19,878 nucleotides of DNA from Thermoproteota archaeon (GCA_030055545.1 JASFYK010000006.1:1-19878); one strand, 5' to 3'. Shown: positions 1-7,655, counted from the first letter of the stretch. Notes: generated by a model not told the origin, from the sequence alone. Program-made: numbers and translations.

Positions 1-981
1 CTCAAGGGCGGTGAAGAGACAGTCTTGGAAGATGGGGACAGGATTTTTACTGAAGTCGGGGTGGAGCTCGACTACGACTCCCCGGTCTGCGGAGAGCAGG
101 CATACAATGTGTTAAATGAGGGCATCATGAAGGTCTCTTCAGAGACCAGCAGTTACATCTGCTACAATGAGAGGAAAGTGGTCGCCCTACCGGTTGAGAA
201 GATCGGGGCGAGGAAGAGAGGCAATTTCACGATAAGGAATTCTGGAGAGAACGTGGGGGCAGCATACATTTACAAGAGGGACGCGCCGCTGGCTCAATCA
301 CATACCATCGTTGGGAGGGTTATAGAAGGGATCGAGCTCGTGGACTTGGCAAAGGAAGGGGACTTCCTCGCGGTATCGGTCAAGCCTCCTAGGATCGACC
401 TGCTCGGTAAGAGAATCTCTGAGGCAAAAGCCACCCTCGAGGCAATGGGTGTCAAGTTGGTAACCGAAGGGGCACCTTCGGATCCTGATTTGGGCGTAAT
501 TGTGGAGCACGAACCACAGAACTCGCTAGAGATCTACAAGAGCGGGATTGTCAGGTGCAAGGTGATAAGCCCTGAGAACATCCTCATGGTTAGGCTTTAT
601 GAGAAGGAAGCTCCAAACTCGGTAAGGTACTTCAAGGCAGTCACAGGGCTTGAGCAGAAGGCATTCGGGAAACTGAAGGTGTACTTCGCGACCCCCAAGA
701 CGGAGATGATCCTCTTCAAGGGGAACGAAGAAATCGCGAAGGGCCTAACGCCTGAGAACACACCCGCCAGGATCGTAGAGGCAGGATCGATAGGGGTCAC
801 CAACACCGTAAAGAAATTTGCAGGCATGATAGGGATAAGGATCACGGAAAGCGAGAAGTTCGGTCCCACCGCGGAGAGCTTCGACGGGACGAATCTGATC
901 GGGAAGGCGGAAGGAGGGCTAGACCTGCTCAGGAGGCTTAAGGAGGGCAGCGAGTTGTACATCCAGGAGCTGAGAGGATGA
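1..981 (+). CDS. mmp3: Methanogenesis marker protein 3 (MMP3), C-terminal part, 5' truncated by window edge
   Basis: The frame is open from base 1 to a TGA at 979-981, giving about 326 codons. The family is usually around 500 residues, so roughly the first third lies outside the window. A TTG at base 25 is probably an internal Leu, because coding continues upstream of it. The C-terminal third looks like the cyclophilin-like part of MMP3, with the segments EAPNSVRYF, GLTPENTPA, GSIGVTNTVKKFAGMIGIR and FGPTAESFDGTN. A middle stretch (LLGKRISEAKATLEAMGV) resembles a small PASTA-like repeat. MMP3 is confined to MCR-bearing archaea and, as I recall, has been found in the ATP-driven MCR activation complex with McrC, MMP7, MMP17 and A2. 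The following genes encode several of those partners. The end overlaps mmp6 by 4 nt (ATGA), which implies translational coupling. The family call is from remembered sequence patterns. Confidence 0.88.
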   Translation, partial: LKGGEETVLEDGDRIFTEVGVELDYDSPVCGEQAYNVLNEGIMKVSSETSSYICYNERKVVALPVEKIGARKRGNFTIRNSGENVGAAYIYKRDAPLAQSHTIVGRVIEGIELVDLAKEGDFLAVSVKPPRIDLLGKRISEAKATLEAMGVKLVTEGAPSDPDLGVIVEHEPQNSLEIYKSGIVRCKVISPENILMVRLYEKEAPNSVRYFKAVTGLEQKAFGKLKVYFATPKTEMILFKGNEEIAKGLTPENTPARIVEAGSIGVTNTVKKFAGMIGIRITESEKFGPTAESFDGTNLIGKAEGGLDLLRRLKEGSELYIQELRG

Positions 982-1400
982 TTAAGACCTTCCTTGTAGT
1001 TCTTTCTCCGGACTCCAGTCTGACGCCCTCCATGCTCGCAGAGAAGGCGGCCCAGATAGGCGGGATAGACTACAAGGAGACCTGCTACGGCCTGCTCGTG
1101 GAGGGGGAGGAGAATAAGGTCAGATCCGCACTCGAGGAGATGAGGGCGCTAGACCCGAAAAAGGTGTTCTACAAGCAGAGGGGGTACAGGATTGGCGACG
1201 AGAGGATATGCAGGGCTAAGAGGGGCGGGGGCCCTAGACCAGGCTACCATATGCTAAGCTCCGAGCGGGAGGTTCTGAAGAACGTTTCAAAGGCGCTTGA
1301 AGGCGAGGCGGAGGAGAGGCTCCCTCCCGAGAGACCTAAGACCAAGCTTGAGGTGGAGAGGCTGAGAAGGGTTATCGAGGAGGAGGGCGGGAAAGATTAG
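978..1400 (+). CDS. mmp6: Methanogenesis marker protein 6 (MMP6)
   Basis: This 140-residue protein matches the MMP6 family in length and carries its signature block at residues 64-96, including FYKQRGYRIGDERICRA followed by RGGGPRPGYHML. Only two cysteines are present (C36 and C78), and C78 lies in the conserved block. The ATG overlaps the mmp3 stop (ATGA), with a GAGAGG-type Shine-Dalgarno sequence just upstream. The last 30 residues are charged and helical and probably variable. The biochemical role is unknown. Restriction of the family to MCR-bearing archaea and its place between mmp3 and mmp17 suggest a role in MCR activation or assembly. That role is inferred from context. Confidence 0.88.
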   Translation: MIKTFLVVLSPDSSLTPSMLAEKAAQIGGIDYKETCYGLLVEGEENKVRSALEEMRALDPKKVFYKQRGYRIGDERICRAKRGGGPRPGYHMLSSEREVLKNVSKALEGEAEERLPPERPKTKLEVERLRRVIEEEGGKD

Positions 1401-1953
1401 GATATTCGTGGATTCGTCAGAAGAGCTGGGCGGACAGCAGTACAAGTACATAGCAGAGAAGAGCGTAGAGGACTTGGGGCTCGGAGGGAGCATAGATTCC
1501 ATTGACATGCTCATAAGGGTAGAGGAGCCTGTCTTCATAATCGTCATAAGGTACAAGGAAGTCACCGGCAAGAGCACGCTGGGCGATGCGTCCTACATAG
1601 ACTCGAGAAAGAACGGAATAAGGATAACACTGAGCAGCGAGATCTTCCTAGGGGATGCGCTCAAGGTTCTCTGGTCGAAGTACGGGAGGGACAGGGTTGA
1701 GCAGATAGGCAGGCTTGAGATCTTTGTTTCTGGCGCGGATCCGGAAGAGGTTAAGGGGATAAGGCTCAGCGAGAAGGGGTACGACCTGGAGTCCAGAATA
1801 AATGAGCTCGCAGCCAGGATCATCCCTGAAGGGTTCAGGGTAAGGAGCTCCACAAAGGAGAAAGGCATGATCACAATAATCGCCTCTGAGGACCCGATAA
1901 AGGAAGACTGGAGAGTGCTCGCGAGAAGGCTTGAGGGGGATGCACATGCTTAA
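1396..1953 (+). CDS. mmp17: Methanogenesis marker protein 17 (MMP17), start uncertain (ATT 1396 or GTG 1408)
   Basis: The protein is 181 residues from GTG 1408, or 185 if initiated at ATT 1396. The sequence (ELGGQQYKYIAEKSVEDLGL, then VEEPVFIIVIRYKEV and LKVLWSKYGRDRVEQIGRL) fits the MMP17 family in length and pattern. MMP5 was considered but has a different Cys-rich sequence. MMP17 belongs to the MCR activation machinery with MMP3, MMP7, McrC and A2 (recalled family knowledge). The only canonical start, GTG 1408, lies about 20 nt after the strong ribosome site GGAGGG (1382-1387). ATT 1396 lies 8 nt after it, overlaps the mmp6 stop, and would restore the N-terminal strand (RIFVDSS). No ATG, GTG or TTG occurs between the upstream in-frame stop at 1363-1365 and 1408. 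The 3' end overlaps mmp7 by 8 nt. Confidence 0.78.
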   Translation: MRIFVDSSEELGGQQYKYIAEKSVEDLGLGGSIDSIDMLIRVEEPVFIIVIRYKEVTGKSTLGDASYIDSRKNGIRITLSSEIFLGDALKVLWSKYGRDRVEQIGRLEIFVSGADPEEVKGIRLSEKGYDLESRINELAARIIPEGFRVRSSTKEKGMITIIASEDPIKEDWRVLARRLEGDAHA

Positions 1954-2848
1954 GTACCTGCTCTTCGAGGGCGGCCTATACAAGCACGAAAGGATACTCG
2001 AGTTCCTTGAGGATGTAGGAGGCTTTCTTGTCCAAAAGACGGTAGTTGGACTCGACCTCATAATGAACTTGGCTGTCCCTGAGGAGGAGCATGAACGCCT
2101 TTCAGGCATAGTGTCAGAACTGAAGGGCAAGCTGAGTCCTGCGCCGCTTATAGGCACAGAGATTGGGGTGGTCGCGCCAACGCTCTCCAGGCACCACCTG
2201 CCACACCCCGCCTGCGACATCGCAGAGAACCTCAGGAGGCACGGGGCAAAGACGAATATAATCGGGCTCTCGAGGGGGGTCGGGCAGAAGATAGTCCACA
2301 CTACGATAAAGGAAAAGGAGCTCATAGAGGAGCATGACATTGCGGTTTTCACCCTAGGAAACTTTGAAAGATGTCTGATGAAGAAGACAAAGCTCTTCTC
2401 GGAGATCGAAGTGCCGGTGATAGTGACGGGCGGACCCTTGATGAAAAGCATTCCCGGGGCAGAGGCTTATGTCGGCGGCATAGGCAGGTATCCAGAGAGG
2501 GCAAGGACTGGGGAGTCGATCGAGAAACTCAGAGAGGTTTCTAGGGTCGCAGGCGAGGTAGTCGAGCAGCGGAGGAGGGAGATGGATCTGGATCCGCTCA
2601 TCGTGGATCCGATTGTGGTGAAGGCTGAGATCGAGAGGCAGGTGCCCGAGTCGACCGAAGCGCTTTCCCCAAACCCAGTCACGCTCAAGATAGACGGCGT
2701 GAGGGTGAAGTTGCCTTACGACGAGTACAAGGATAAGATAGGCAATATCAGCATCGGAGAGAAGAAGCTTTCCGAGTTCGCGGTGATAAAGAGGTCGCTG
2801 ATGAGAAACTACATCCTAGTGAAAGTGCTTCCTAAGTCAATGTTTTGA
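1946..2848 (+). CDS. mmp7: Methanogenesis marker protein 7 (MMP7), McrC-related
   Basis: The call is for 300 residues from ATG 1946, the usual MMP7 length. A longer frame starts at TTG 1931 and another ATG is at 1940, but the ribosome site GAGGGGG (1933-1939) is correctly spaced only from 1946. Residues 76-110 (VAPTLSRHHLPHPACDIAE followed by NLRRHGAKTNIIGL) resemble the core of McrC, the small protein encoded in mcr operons. The family is recorded as an McrC relative. There are only two cysteines: C90, in the conserved HPACD motif, and C143 (ERCLMKK). In the reported MCR activation complex MMP7 and McrC hold complex iron-sulfur clusters feeding electrons to F430, as I recall; C90 and C143 would be the obvious ligands here (inference). 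The start overlaps mmp17 by 8 nt. Confidence 0.87.
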   Translation: MLKYLLFEGGLYKHERILEFLEDVGGFLVQKTVVGLDLIMNLAVPEEEHERLSGIVSELKGKLSPAPLIGTEIGVVAPTLSRHHLPHPACDIAENLRRHGAKTNIIGLSRGVGQKIVHTTIKEKELIEEHDIAVFTLGNFERCLMKKTKLFSEIEVPVIVTGGPLMKSIPGAEAYVGGIGRYPERARTGESIEKLREVSRVAGEVVEQRRREMDLDPLIVDPIVVKAEIERQVPESTEALSPNPVTLKIDGVRVKLPYDEYKDKIGNISIGEKKLSEFAVIKRSLMRNYILVKVLPKSMF

Positions 2849-2865
2849 ATGGGGGTATATGCAGT

Positions 2866-4545
2866 TTGTTGCTTGAAGTAGTCGGCCTTACAAAGAAATA
2901 TCCCGGGAGGGGCATTGTTGCCCTCGATGGGGTCTCTTTTTCAGTAGGGGAGGGGGAAGTGGTCGGGATCGTGGGAAAAAGCGGCGCAGGGAAGAGCACG
3001 CTCTTGAGGATACTCAGGGGAGTTGAGAGCTTTGACCAAGGATCGGTGAACTTCGACGGGATCAAGATAACACCCTCCTCCCCAAAAGGAGATGTGCTGG
3101 AACTTCAGCGGAAGACGGCCATCCAGCTCCAGAGGAGCTTTGGGCTTTGGCCCGACAGCGCAGTGGATAACGTGGTTAGGGCACTCAGGTATTCTGACGG
3201 CTTCGACGAGACGATCCCCGAAGCAGAGGGGGAGTACAGGGAGTACCACGAGAGGGCGATGGAGATACTCAGGGTGGTCGGGCTGGACAGGAGGGCAGGC
3301 CTCTGGTCTGAAGTCCTCAGCGGGGGCGAGAAACAGAGGCTGATTATTGCCAGGCAGATAGCCAGAAGGCCGAAGCTTTTGCTGCTTGACGAGCCTGGCA
3401 CAATGACTTGCCCGGCAACTAGGGAAGCGCTCCTAGATGCCCTAAAGCGGGCTAACAGGGAGCTCGGGATCGCAATTCTCTTCGCATCCCACAATCCCCA
3501 GACGCACAGGTCGCTCTCTGAAAGGACGATCCTTATTGACAGGGGCAAGGTCATGGAGGACGGGGGCACGGAAGCAGTGCTTAACAAGTTCCTATCAGGG
3601 ATCGAGGAGCCGCTTGAAAAGACCATGATAGAGGGGCCCGTGGTTTTGAAGATGGAAGGGGCCAGCAAGATATACAAGCTCATACCTTATGGCTTGGTCT
3701 TCGAGATGGCTGAGACCAACCTTGAGTTCAGGAGGGGCGAGATAACGGGCATAGTCGGCCCTTCGGGTGCCGGTAAGACGGTCGTTCTGAGAATGCTCTC
3801 CGGTCTAGAACTGCCAGACAAGGGAGAGGTGAGGATAACCTATAAAGGTGAATGGGTGGTCCTCGGTAAGCTCGGCAGGAAAAACATGCTCGCTAGGAGG
3901 CGCATCGGCATACTCCATCAGGAGTTCGACCTGCCCCACTTCGCTAGGGTTTTAGACCTCTTCGCGGCAAAGCTCGGCCTGAAGGACTATGGCTCGCTCG
4001 AAGCCGCGCTGAGGAAGGGTAGGAGGGTGGGGCTCTCAGAGGAGCTGGTGGACGCGCTGAGCAGGGTCTCGGAGCTCCCGGAGGGCGAGATGAAGGCAAA
4101 GCTGAGCGAGATGGGGATAAGTAATGACCTCCTGAAGGAACTGTTCAGATCGAAAGATCCAGAAAAGGCAAGGGATGTAGCGCTCACAGTGCTGGAGGCG
4201 GTAGGCCTGAACGCGGAGATTCTCGACCGCAACGTGTATGAGCTGAGCGGAGGCGAGAAGATCAGGGTGGCCCTTGCACTGTCGCTGATCTCTAACCCAA
4301 AGGTTCTAATCCTCGACGAACCATTCGGCGACCTAGATCCAATAACTCTGAGGGTAGTCGCAAATTCGCTGAAGATGGTTAAGAAGAAGCTTAGACCGGC
4401 AATCGTGCTTGTAAGCCACCAGCTTGACCTCCTTGAGGAGGTTTCTGACAGGGCGGTACTGATGCTGGACGGCAGGGTGGTGATGGATGGGGATCCATCC
4501 TTGGTGGTTAGTAAGTTCTTGGAGGAGATAGAGCGTGGAATTTGA
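2866..4545 (+). CDS. atwA: Methyl-coenzyme M reductase activation component A2 (twin ABC ATPase)
   Basis: The call is for 559 residues from TTG 2866, 10 nt after GGGGG (2851-2855). TTG 2869 is also possible. A longer frame from TTG 2845 lacks a ribosome site. Two ABC ATPase cassettes are fused and no membrane segment is seen. Cassette 1 has Walker A GKSGAGKST near residue 40, signature LSGGEKQRL near 151 and Walker B LLLLDEPGT near 175. Cassette 2 has Walker A GPSGAGKT near 300, signature LSGGEKIRV near 460 and Walker B VLILDEPFGD near 480, with a helical insertion of about 90 residues before its signature. Component A2 supplies ATP-dependent drive for reducing inactive Ni(II)/Ni(III) F430 to active Ni(I) in MCR. 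Its place directly after mmp7, and an 11-nt overlap with the next gene, support this rather than a transport role. Confidence 0.93.
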   Translation: MLLEVVGLTKKYPGRGIVALDGVSFSVGEGEVVGIVGKSGAGKSTLLRILRGVESFDQGSVNFDGIKITPSSPKGDVLELQRKTAIQLQRSFGLWPDSAVDNVVRALRYSDGFDETIPEAEGEYREYHERAMEILRVVGLDRRAGLWSEVLSGGEKQRLIIARQIARRPKLLLLDEPGTMTCPATREALLDALKRANRELGIAILFASHNPQTHRSLSERTILIDRGKVMEDGGTEAVLNKFLSGIEEPLEKTMIEGPVVLKMEGASKIYKLIPYGLVFEMAETNLEFRRGEITGIVGPSGAGKTVVLRMLSGLELPDKGEVRITYKGEWVVLGKLGRKNMLARRRIGILHQEFDLPHFARVLDLFAAKLGLKDYGSLEAALRKGRRVGLSEELVDALSRVSELPEGEMKAKLSEMGISNDLLKELFRSKDPEKARDVALTVLEAVGLNAEILDRNVYELSGGEKIRVALALSLISNPKVLILDEPFGDLDPITLRVVANSLKMVKKKLRPAIVLVSHQLDLLEEVSDRAVLMLDGRVVMDGDPSLVVSKFLEEIERGI

Positions 4546-6433
4546 AGTAGTATTTCTGCCCGAAGGGAAGAGGTGCAGGGTGCCCGAGAAGACAACCCTG
4601 ATGTCGGCTGCCCTCAAGGGAGAAGTGGATCTTGCGGCAATATGTGGAGGGAAGGGCTATTGCGGGAAGTGCCTTGTTGAGGTAATAGATGGCAAGGTCT
4701 CGCCGCTGACGGACCATGAGAAGAAGAGGGTGCCTAAGGAGAAAATGGACAGGAACTACAGGCTCGCCTGCCAGACATACATCGAGGGCGACGTCACGAT
4801 AAGGGTGCCTGATCAGAGCAGGGTGGGCAAACAGAGGCTTGTCATCATGGGGAAGGAGCCGCCTGTGCAGATCATGAGCAACATCGAGAAGGTCTACCTT
4901 GAGCTTTATGCGCCATCCCTAGAGGATCCGACTGCAGATGATGAAAGGTTATTGGCGGGGCTCTCTTCAAGGGGGTATTCGAACCTCACGATCGACACGA
5001 CTGTTTCCAGGGAGATGCCCAGAATCCTAAGGGAGGCGGGGTGGAAAGTAACTGCGGTAATCCTAGGAAGGAAGGAAGTCATTGCCATTGAAAATGGGGA
5101 CACCACTTCAAGGAAGTACGGATTGGCAGTAGACATAGGCACGACAAAGCTGGCGGTTTTCATTGTGGACCTGAATGACGGCACGATAGTTTATGCAGAC
5201 GGGACCATGAACCCCCAGATAAAGTTCGGGGAGGACGTGATCTCCAGGATCAATTACGCGTCGCAAGGCAAGGAACACCGAGAGGAGATACGCAGCACAA
5301 TAGTTGAAGGCATAAACAACCTATTGGATGCGGGCGTTGCCGAGTCTGAGATGAGCAGGGATGAGGTATACGAGGCAGTGCTTGTGGGAAACACTGCGAT
5401 GCACCACCTCTTTGCAGGTATAGAAGTGAAGAGCTTAGGGCTGGCCCCTTATGCCGCGGGGGTCGGCAGGTCGAGCGACAGCAAGGCGAGGGACACGGGC
5501 ATTGAAATCAATCCAGCAGGCAATGTGCATCTCCTCCCGAACGTTGCAGGCTTTGTAGGCGCAGATGCGATAGCAGACATACTAGCGTCTAGGCTTCACG
5601 AAAAGGAGAGGCTCACGCTGCTCATGGATGTGGGCACCAACACTGAGGTGATGCTCGGCGACAGAAAGGGCATATGGGCCTGCTCGACCGCGTCGGGTCC
5701 CGCGTTCGAGGGGGCGCACATTAGGTGCGGCATGAGGGCGGCCAGCGGTGCAATAGAGAAGGTGTGGATAGACAGCGACTTTAGGGCATCCTATAAGACC
5801 ATTGATGACAAGAAGCCGCGTGGGATATGCGGTTCAGGCATAATCGACGCTGTAGCCGAGATGCTTAGGGCAGGGTTGATAGACACTTCAGGCAGGATTC
5901 AGCAGGCTGGTAGCGGCGTCCGGGAAGGAGAAAGCGGCAGGGAGTTCGTCCTGGTCCCGAAGGAGGAGACCGAGACAGGCAAGGAGGACATAGTCATAAC
6001 CCAGGACGACATAAGAGAGATCCAGAAGGCCAAAGCTGCAATTTATGCAGGATTCATGACACTAGTGAGGAAAGGGGGGCTTGACAGGGGTGCCCTCGCT
6101 GAAATAATAATAGCGGGCGCCTTTGGGAACTACATCGACCCGAAGAACGCAAGGATAATCGGGATGATACCGGAGCTCCCGCTGGAAAAGATCTCTTTCA
6201 CAGGCAATACAGCCGGCTCAGGCGCGAGACTCTGCCTCAAGTCGATTAATGCGAGGCGTGAGGCGCAGATCGTCGCCTCAAAAGTGAAATATATAGAACT
6301 TGCGGCACAGCCTATCTTTGAGGAAGAGTACATAAACGCGATGTACATGCCGAATAGCCAGCTGGAAGACTTCCCCGAGACCATGGAAGAAGTCAAGGCA
6401 CCAAGGGTGGTGAGGCGCTATGTCAGAAGATGA
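4535..6433 (+). CDS. RACo-like reductive activator of corrinoid proteins (2Fe-2S ferredoxin + ASKHA ATPase)
   Basis: This is a 632-residue protein starting at GTG 4535, with ribosome site GGAGG about 8 nt upstream. Residues 1-95 form a plant-type [2Fe-2S] ferredoxin with C37-x5-C42/43-x2-C46 spacing (CGGKGYCGKC) and the distal Cys at 79. The rest is an ASKHA ATPase of the DUF4445 type: phosphate-1 loop VDIGTTKLAVF near residue 198, VGNTAMHHLFAGI near 285, phosphate-2 loop MDVGTNTEVMLGD near 364, GICGSGIIDAV near 430, and IIIAGAFGNYID near 525. Such proteins use ATP to reduce Co(II) corrinoid to Co(I) in methyltransferases. The N-terminal [2Fe-2S] layout and length match bacterial RACo better than methanogen RamA, which carries two [4Fe-4S] clusters at its C-terminus. 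The gene overlaps atwA by 11 nt and the next gene by 14 nt. The substrate here is not shown. Confidence 0.85.
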   Translation: MEFEVVFLPEGKRCRVPEKTTLMSAALKGEVDLAAICGGKGYCGKCLVEVIDGKVSPLTDHEKKRVPKEKMDRNYRLACQTYIEGDVTIRVPDQSRVGKQRLVIMGKEPPVQIMSNIEKVYLELYAPSLEDPTADDERLLAGLSSRGYSNLTIDTTVSREMPRILREAGWKVTAVILGRKEVIAIENGDTTSRKYGLAVDIGTTKLAVFIVDLNDGTIVYADGTMNPQIKFGEDVISRINYASQGKEHREEIRSTIVEGINNLLDAGVAESEMSRDEVYEAVLVGNTAMHHLFAGIEVKSLGLAPYAAGVGRSSDSKARDTGIEINPAGNVHLLPNVAGFVGADAIADILASRLHEKERLTLLMDVGTNTEVMLGDRKGIWACSTASGPAFEGAHIRCGMRAASGAIEKVWIDSDFRASYKTIDDKKPRGICGSGIIDAVAEMLRAGLIDTSGRIQQAGSGVREGESGREFVLVPKEETETGKEDIVITQDDIREIQKAKAAIYAGFMTLVRKGGLDRGALAEIIIAGAFGNYIDPKNARIIGMIPELPLEKISFTGNTAGSGARLCLKSINARREAQIVASKVKYIELAAQPIFEEEYINAMYMPNSQLEDFPETMEEVKAPRVVRRYVRR

Positions 6434-6965
6434 GTTTGCAAAAGCGCTGAAGGGCATAGAAGGCATAATATGCGTCAAGGAGTTGACCGAGGAGGAGAAA
6501 TCAGAGGTATTGAAGCTCGAAGAGCAGGCTGAAAAAGGCGTCCTGATGGGGCTCTGCAGAGGGATAAACGTCGGAGTGAGGGAGGCCCTCAAGAAGGGGA
6601 GGGTCTTTGCCTGTGCCACAGACAGGTGCTTCAAGTGGCCCCAGTCCTCCTACATAAAAATAGTTTGCGGGGATGAAGTGATAGGAGAGGACGTGAACGA
6701 AAAGGAGAGGCTTGAGAGGCTAAAATGCGAGGGCAATATAGTTGCGGGGACTTTGGTCTTTTACAGGGACAAGATGAGGCTCTTCAAGGACAGGCGGGAC
6801 GAGACGATGGTGCAGATACTGCCGCTCGAGATGGGGGAGATCCTCGGCAAAAAAGCAGTGGTCGGGAGCCCATCGCCCCCTGCTGACCTGTTCCTGAAAA
6901 GCAGGATGGGGGTAGACACGGAGTGCAGCGGGCTGGGGACCGTCTTGATTGGCATAGAGGCATAA
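6420..6965 (+). CDS. Conserved-looking seven-cysteine protein of unknown function, coupled to the RACo-like gene
   Basis: I do not recognise this 181-residue protein. It starts at ATG 6420, 5 nt after GGTGAGG, and overlaps the RACo-like gene by 14 nt, so it is almost certainly translated with it. It has seven cysteines (18, 46, 65, 70, 83, 103 and 169), dense for its length. C65 and C70 form a CATDRC motif, and others sit in LCRGIN, IVCGDE and TECSGLG. There is no signal peptide or membrane segment, so it should be cytosolic. The N-terminal third is acidic and helical; the rest alternates strands and turns. The Cys content and the company of reductive activators suggest a redox, iron-sulfur or corrinoid-handling partner. 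That is inference only. It ends the operon: the next gene starts 177 nt later with its own promoter. Confidence 0.7.
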   Translation: MSEDEFAKALKGIEGIICVKELTEEEKSEVLKLEEQAEKGVLMGLCRGINVGVREALKKGRVFACATDRCFKWPQSSYIKIVCGDEVIGEDVNEKERLERLKCEGNIVAGTLVFYRDKMRLFKDRRDETMVQILPLEMGEILGKKAVVGSPSPPADLFLKSRMGVDTECSGLGTVLIGIEA

Positions 6966-6982
6966 ATGGATTCCTCCCAATT

Positions 6983-7005
6983 GGCAATAAACAAAGATTA
7001 TTGCC
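6983..7005. repeat. Perfect inverted repeat (8-bp stem, 7-nt loop) downstream of the activation operon
   Basis: GGCAATAA (6983-6990) and TTATTGCC (6998-7005) are exact reverse complements separated by ACAAAGA. The repeat begins 17 nt after the stop of the seven-Cys gene. It could be a 3'-end stem that protects the operon transcript or an operator. It is not followed directly by a T-run; a short TTTTT lies at 7023-7027. The rest of the 177-nt gap shows only a small TGGCA-ACAA-TGCCA hairpin (7065-7078) and the promoter of the next gene. Confidence 0.5.
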
Positions 7006-7108
7006 TTGAATAGCAGCACCGCTTTTTGTCAGGCAATCCGAACTCAGAGGGCATGAAGCACGCATGGCAACAATGCCAAGCAGATCCAGAGCCCGTCTTT
7101 GTTCTAAA

Positions 7109-7143
7109 CGGATATAAGCATTGATGATCATAAATATACACAG
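7109..7143 (+). promoter_or_regulatory. Promoter of the ACT/HTH regulator; leaderless transcript predicted
   Basis: A TATA-like GATATAAG (7111-7118) is centred about 28 nt upstream of the GTG start at 7143, with no ribosome-binding sequence between. In archaea the transcription start lies about 25-27 nt after the TATA centre, so the mRNA should begin at or within a few bases of the start codon. Confidence 0.5.
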
Positions 7144-7655
7144 TGATCCGATTGTGGAAGTCGATCACAAAGTTCTTTGAAGGCGCGCCCGCTAAACTAA
7201 AGGTCGCTAGGCTGATGGTCGAACTCGGATTCAGCATTAATGAATCAGGAAGGATTGTATGCGGAAGTGTTGAGATCTCTGATGCCGACCTGTCGAGGGC
7301 CGCAGGGGTTGACAGAAGGGTCGTTAGGCAGACGGTCGAGGAGATCATGAAGGATCCGCTGATGAAGAAGATCTTCGCAGGAATAAAGCCAGCAGGCAGC
7401 TTCCTGAAAGAGATAGCCCCTGCGCTAGGGTATGGGGTTGTCGAAGTGAGGGCAAAATCAGATGCTGTTGGGATAATATTCCATGTCACAAAACACATCT
7501 CTGACGCAGGGATATCGATCAGGCAAATACTTGCGGAAGATCCAGAGCTGAACCCAGACCCGAAGCTGTTGATAATCACTGACACGAAGGTCCCGGGCGA
7601 AGTCATATCAAAGCTGTTGACTATCCCGACGGTTACGAAAGTCAGCGTGAGTTGA
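7143..7655 (+). CDS. Predicted regulator of amino-acid metabolism, HTH plus ACT domain (COG2150 type)
   Basis: This 170-residue protein starts at GTG 7143. Residues about 45-75 (SDADLSRAAGVDRRVVRQTV) form a helix-turn-helix. Residues about 97-170 form an ACT domain (GVVEVRAKSDAVGIIFHVTK, then ISDAGISIRQI), the fold that binds free amino acids. The N-terminal helix contains FFEGAPAKLKVARLMVELG, typical of this family. It is convergent with trpB2 150 nt away, and such regulators often lie beside amino-acid biosynthesis genes in archaea. The likely effector is an aromatic or branched amino acid, but this cannot be read from the sequence. It may also control unlinked genes. The start is supported by a TATA box at the leaderless distance. 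Confidence 0.82.
   Translation: MIRLWKSITKFFEGAPAKLKVARLMVELGFSINESGRIVCGSVEISDADLSRAAGVDRRVVRQTVEEIMKDPLMKKIFAGIKPAGSFLKEIAPALGYGVVEVRAKSDAVGIIFHVTKHISDAGISIRQILAEDPELNPDPKLLIITDTKVPGEVISKLLTIPTVTKVSVS

Noticed and set aside
1648..2451. Long minus-strand open frame over mmp17/mmp7
   Set aside because: Ser/Pro-rich translation typical of an antisense shadow of a GC-rich coding region; the plus-strand genes are well supported.
2845..4545. AtwA as a transporter ATPase
   Set aside because: Two fused cassettes without any membrane segment, no permease gene nearby, and location right after mmp7 all match component A2.
3105..4595. Minus-strand open frames over atwA
   Set aside because: Ser/Leu-rich shadows opposite two intact ABC cassettes; no start signals.
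6966..7142. Possible tRNA or C/D box RNA in the gap before the ACT regulator
   Set aside because: No cloverleaf could be built, no TTCGA-type T-loop was found, and the single TGATGA has no matching CTGA box at a usable distance.
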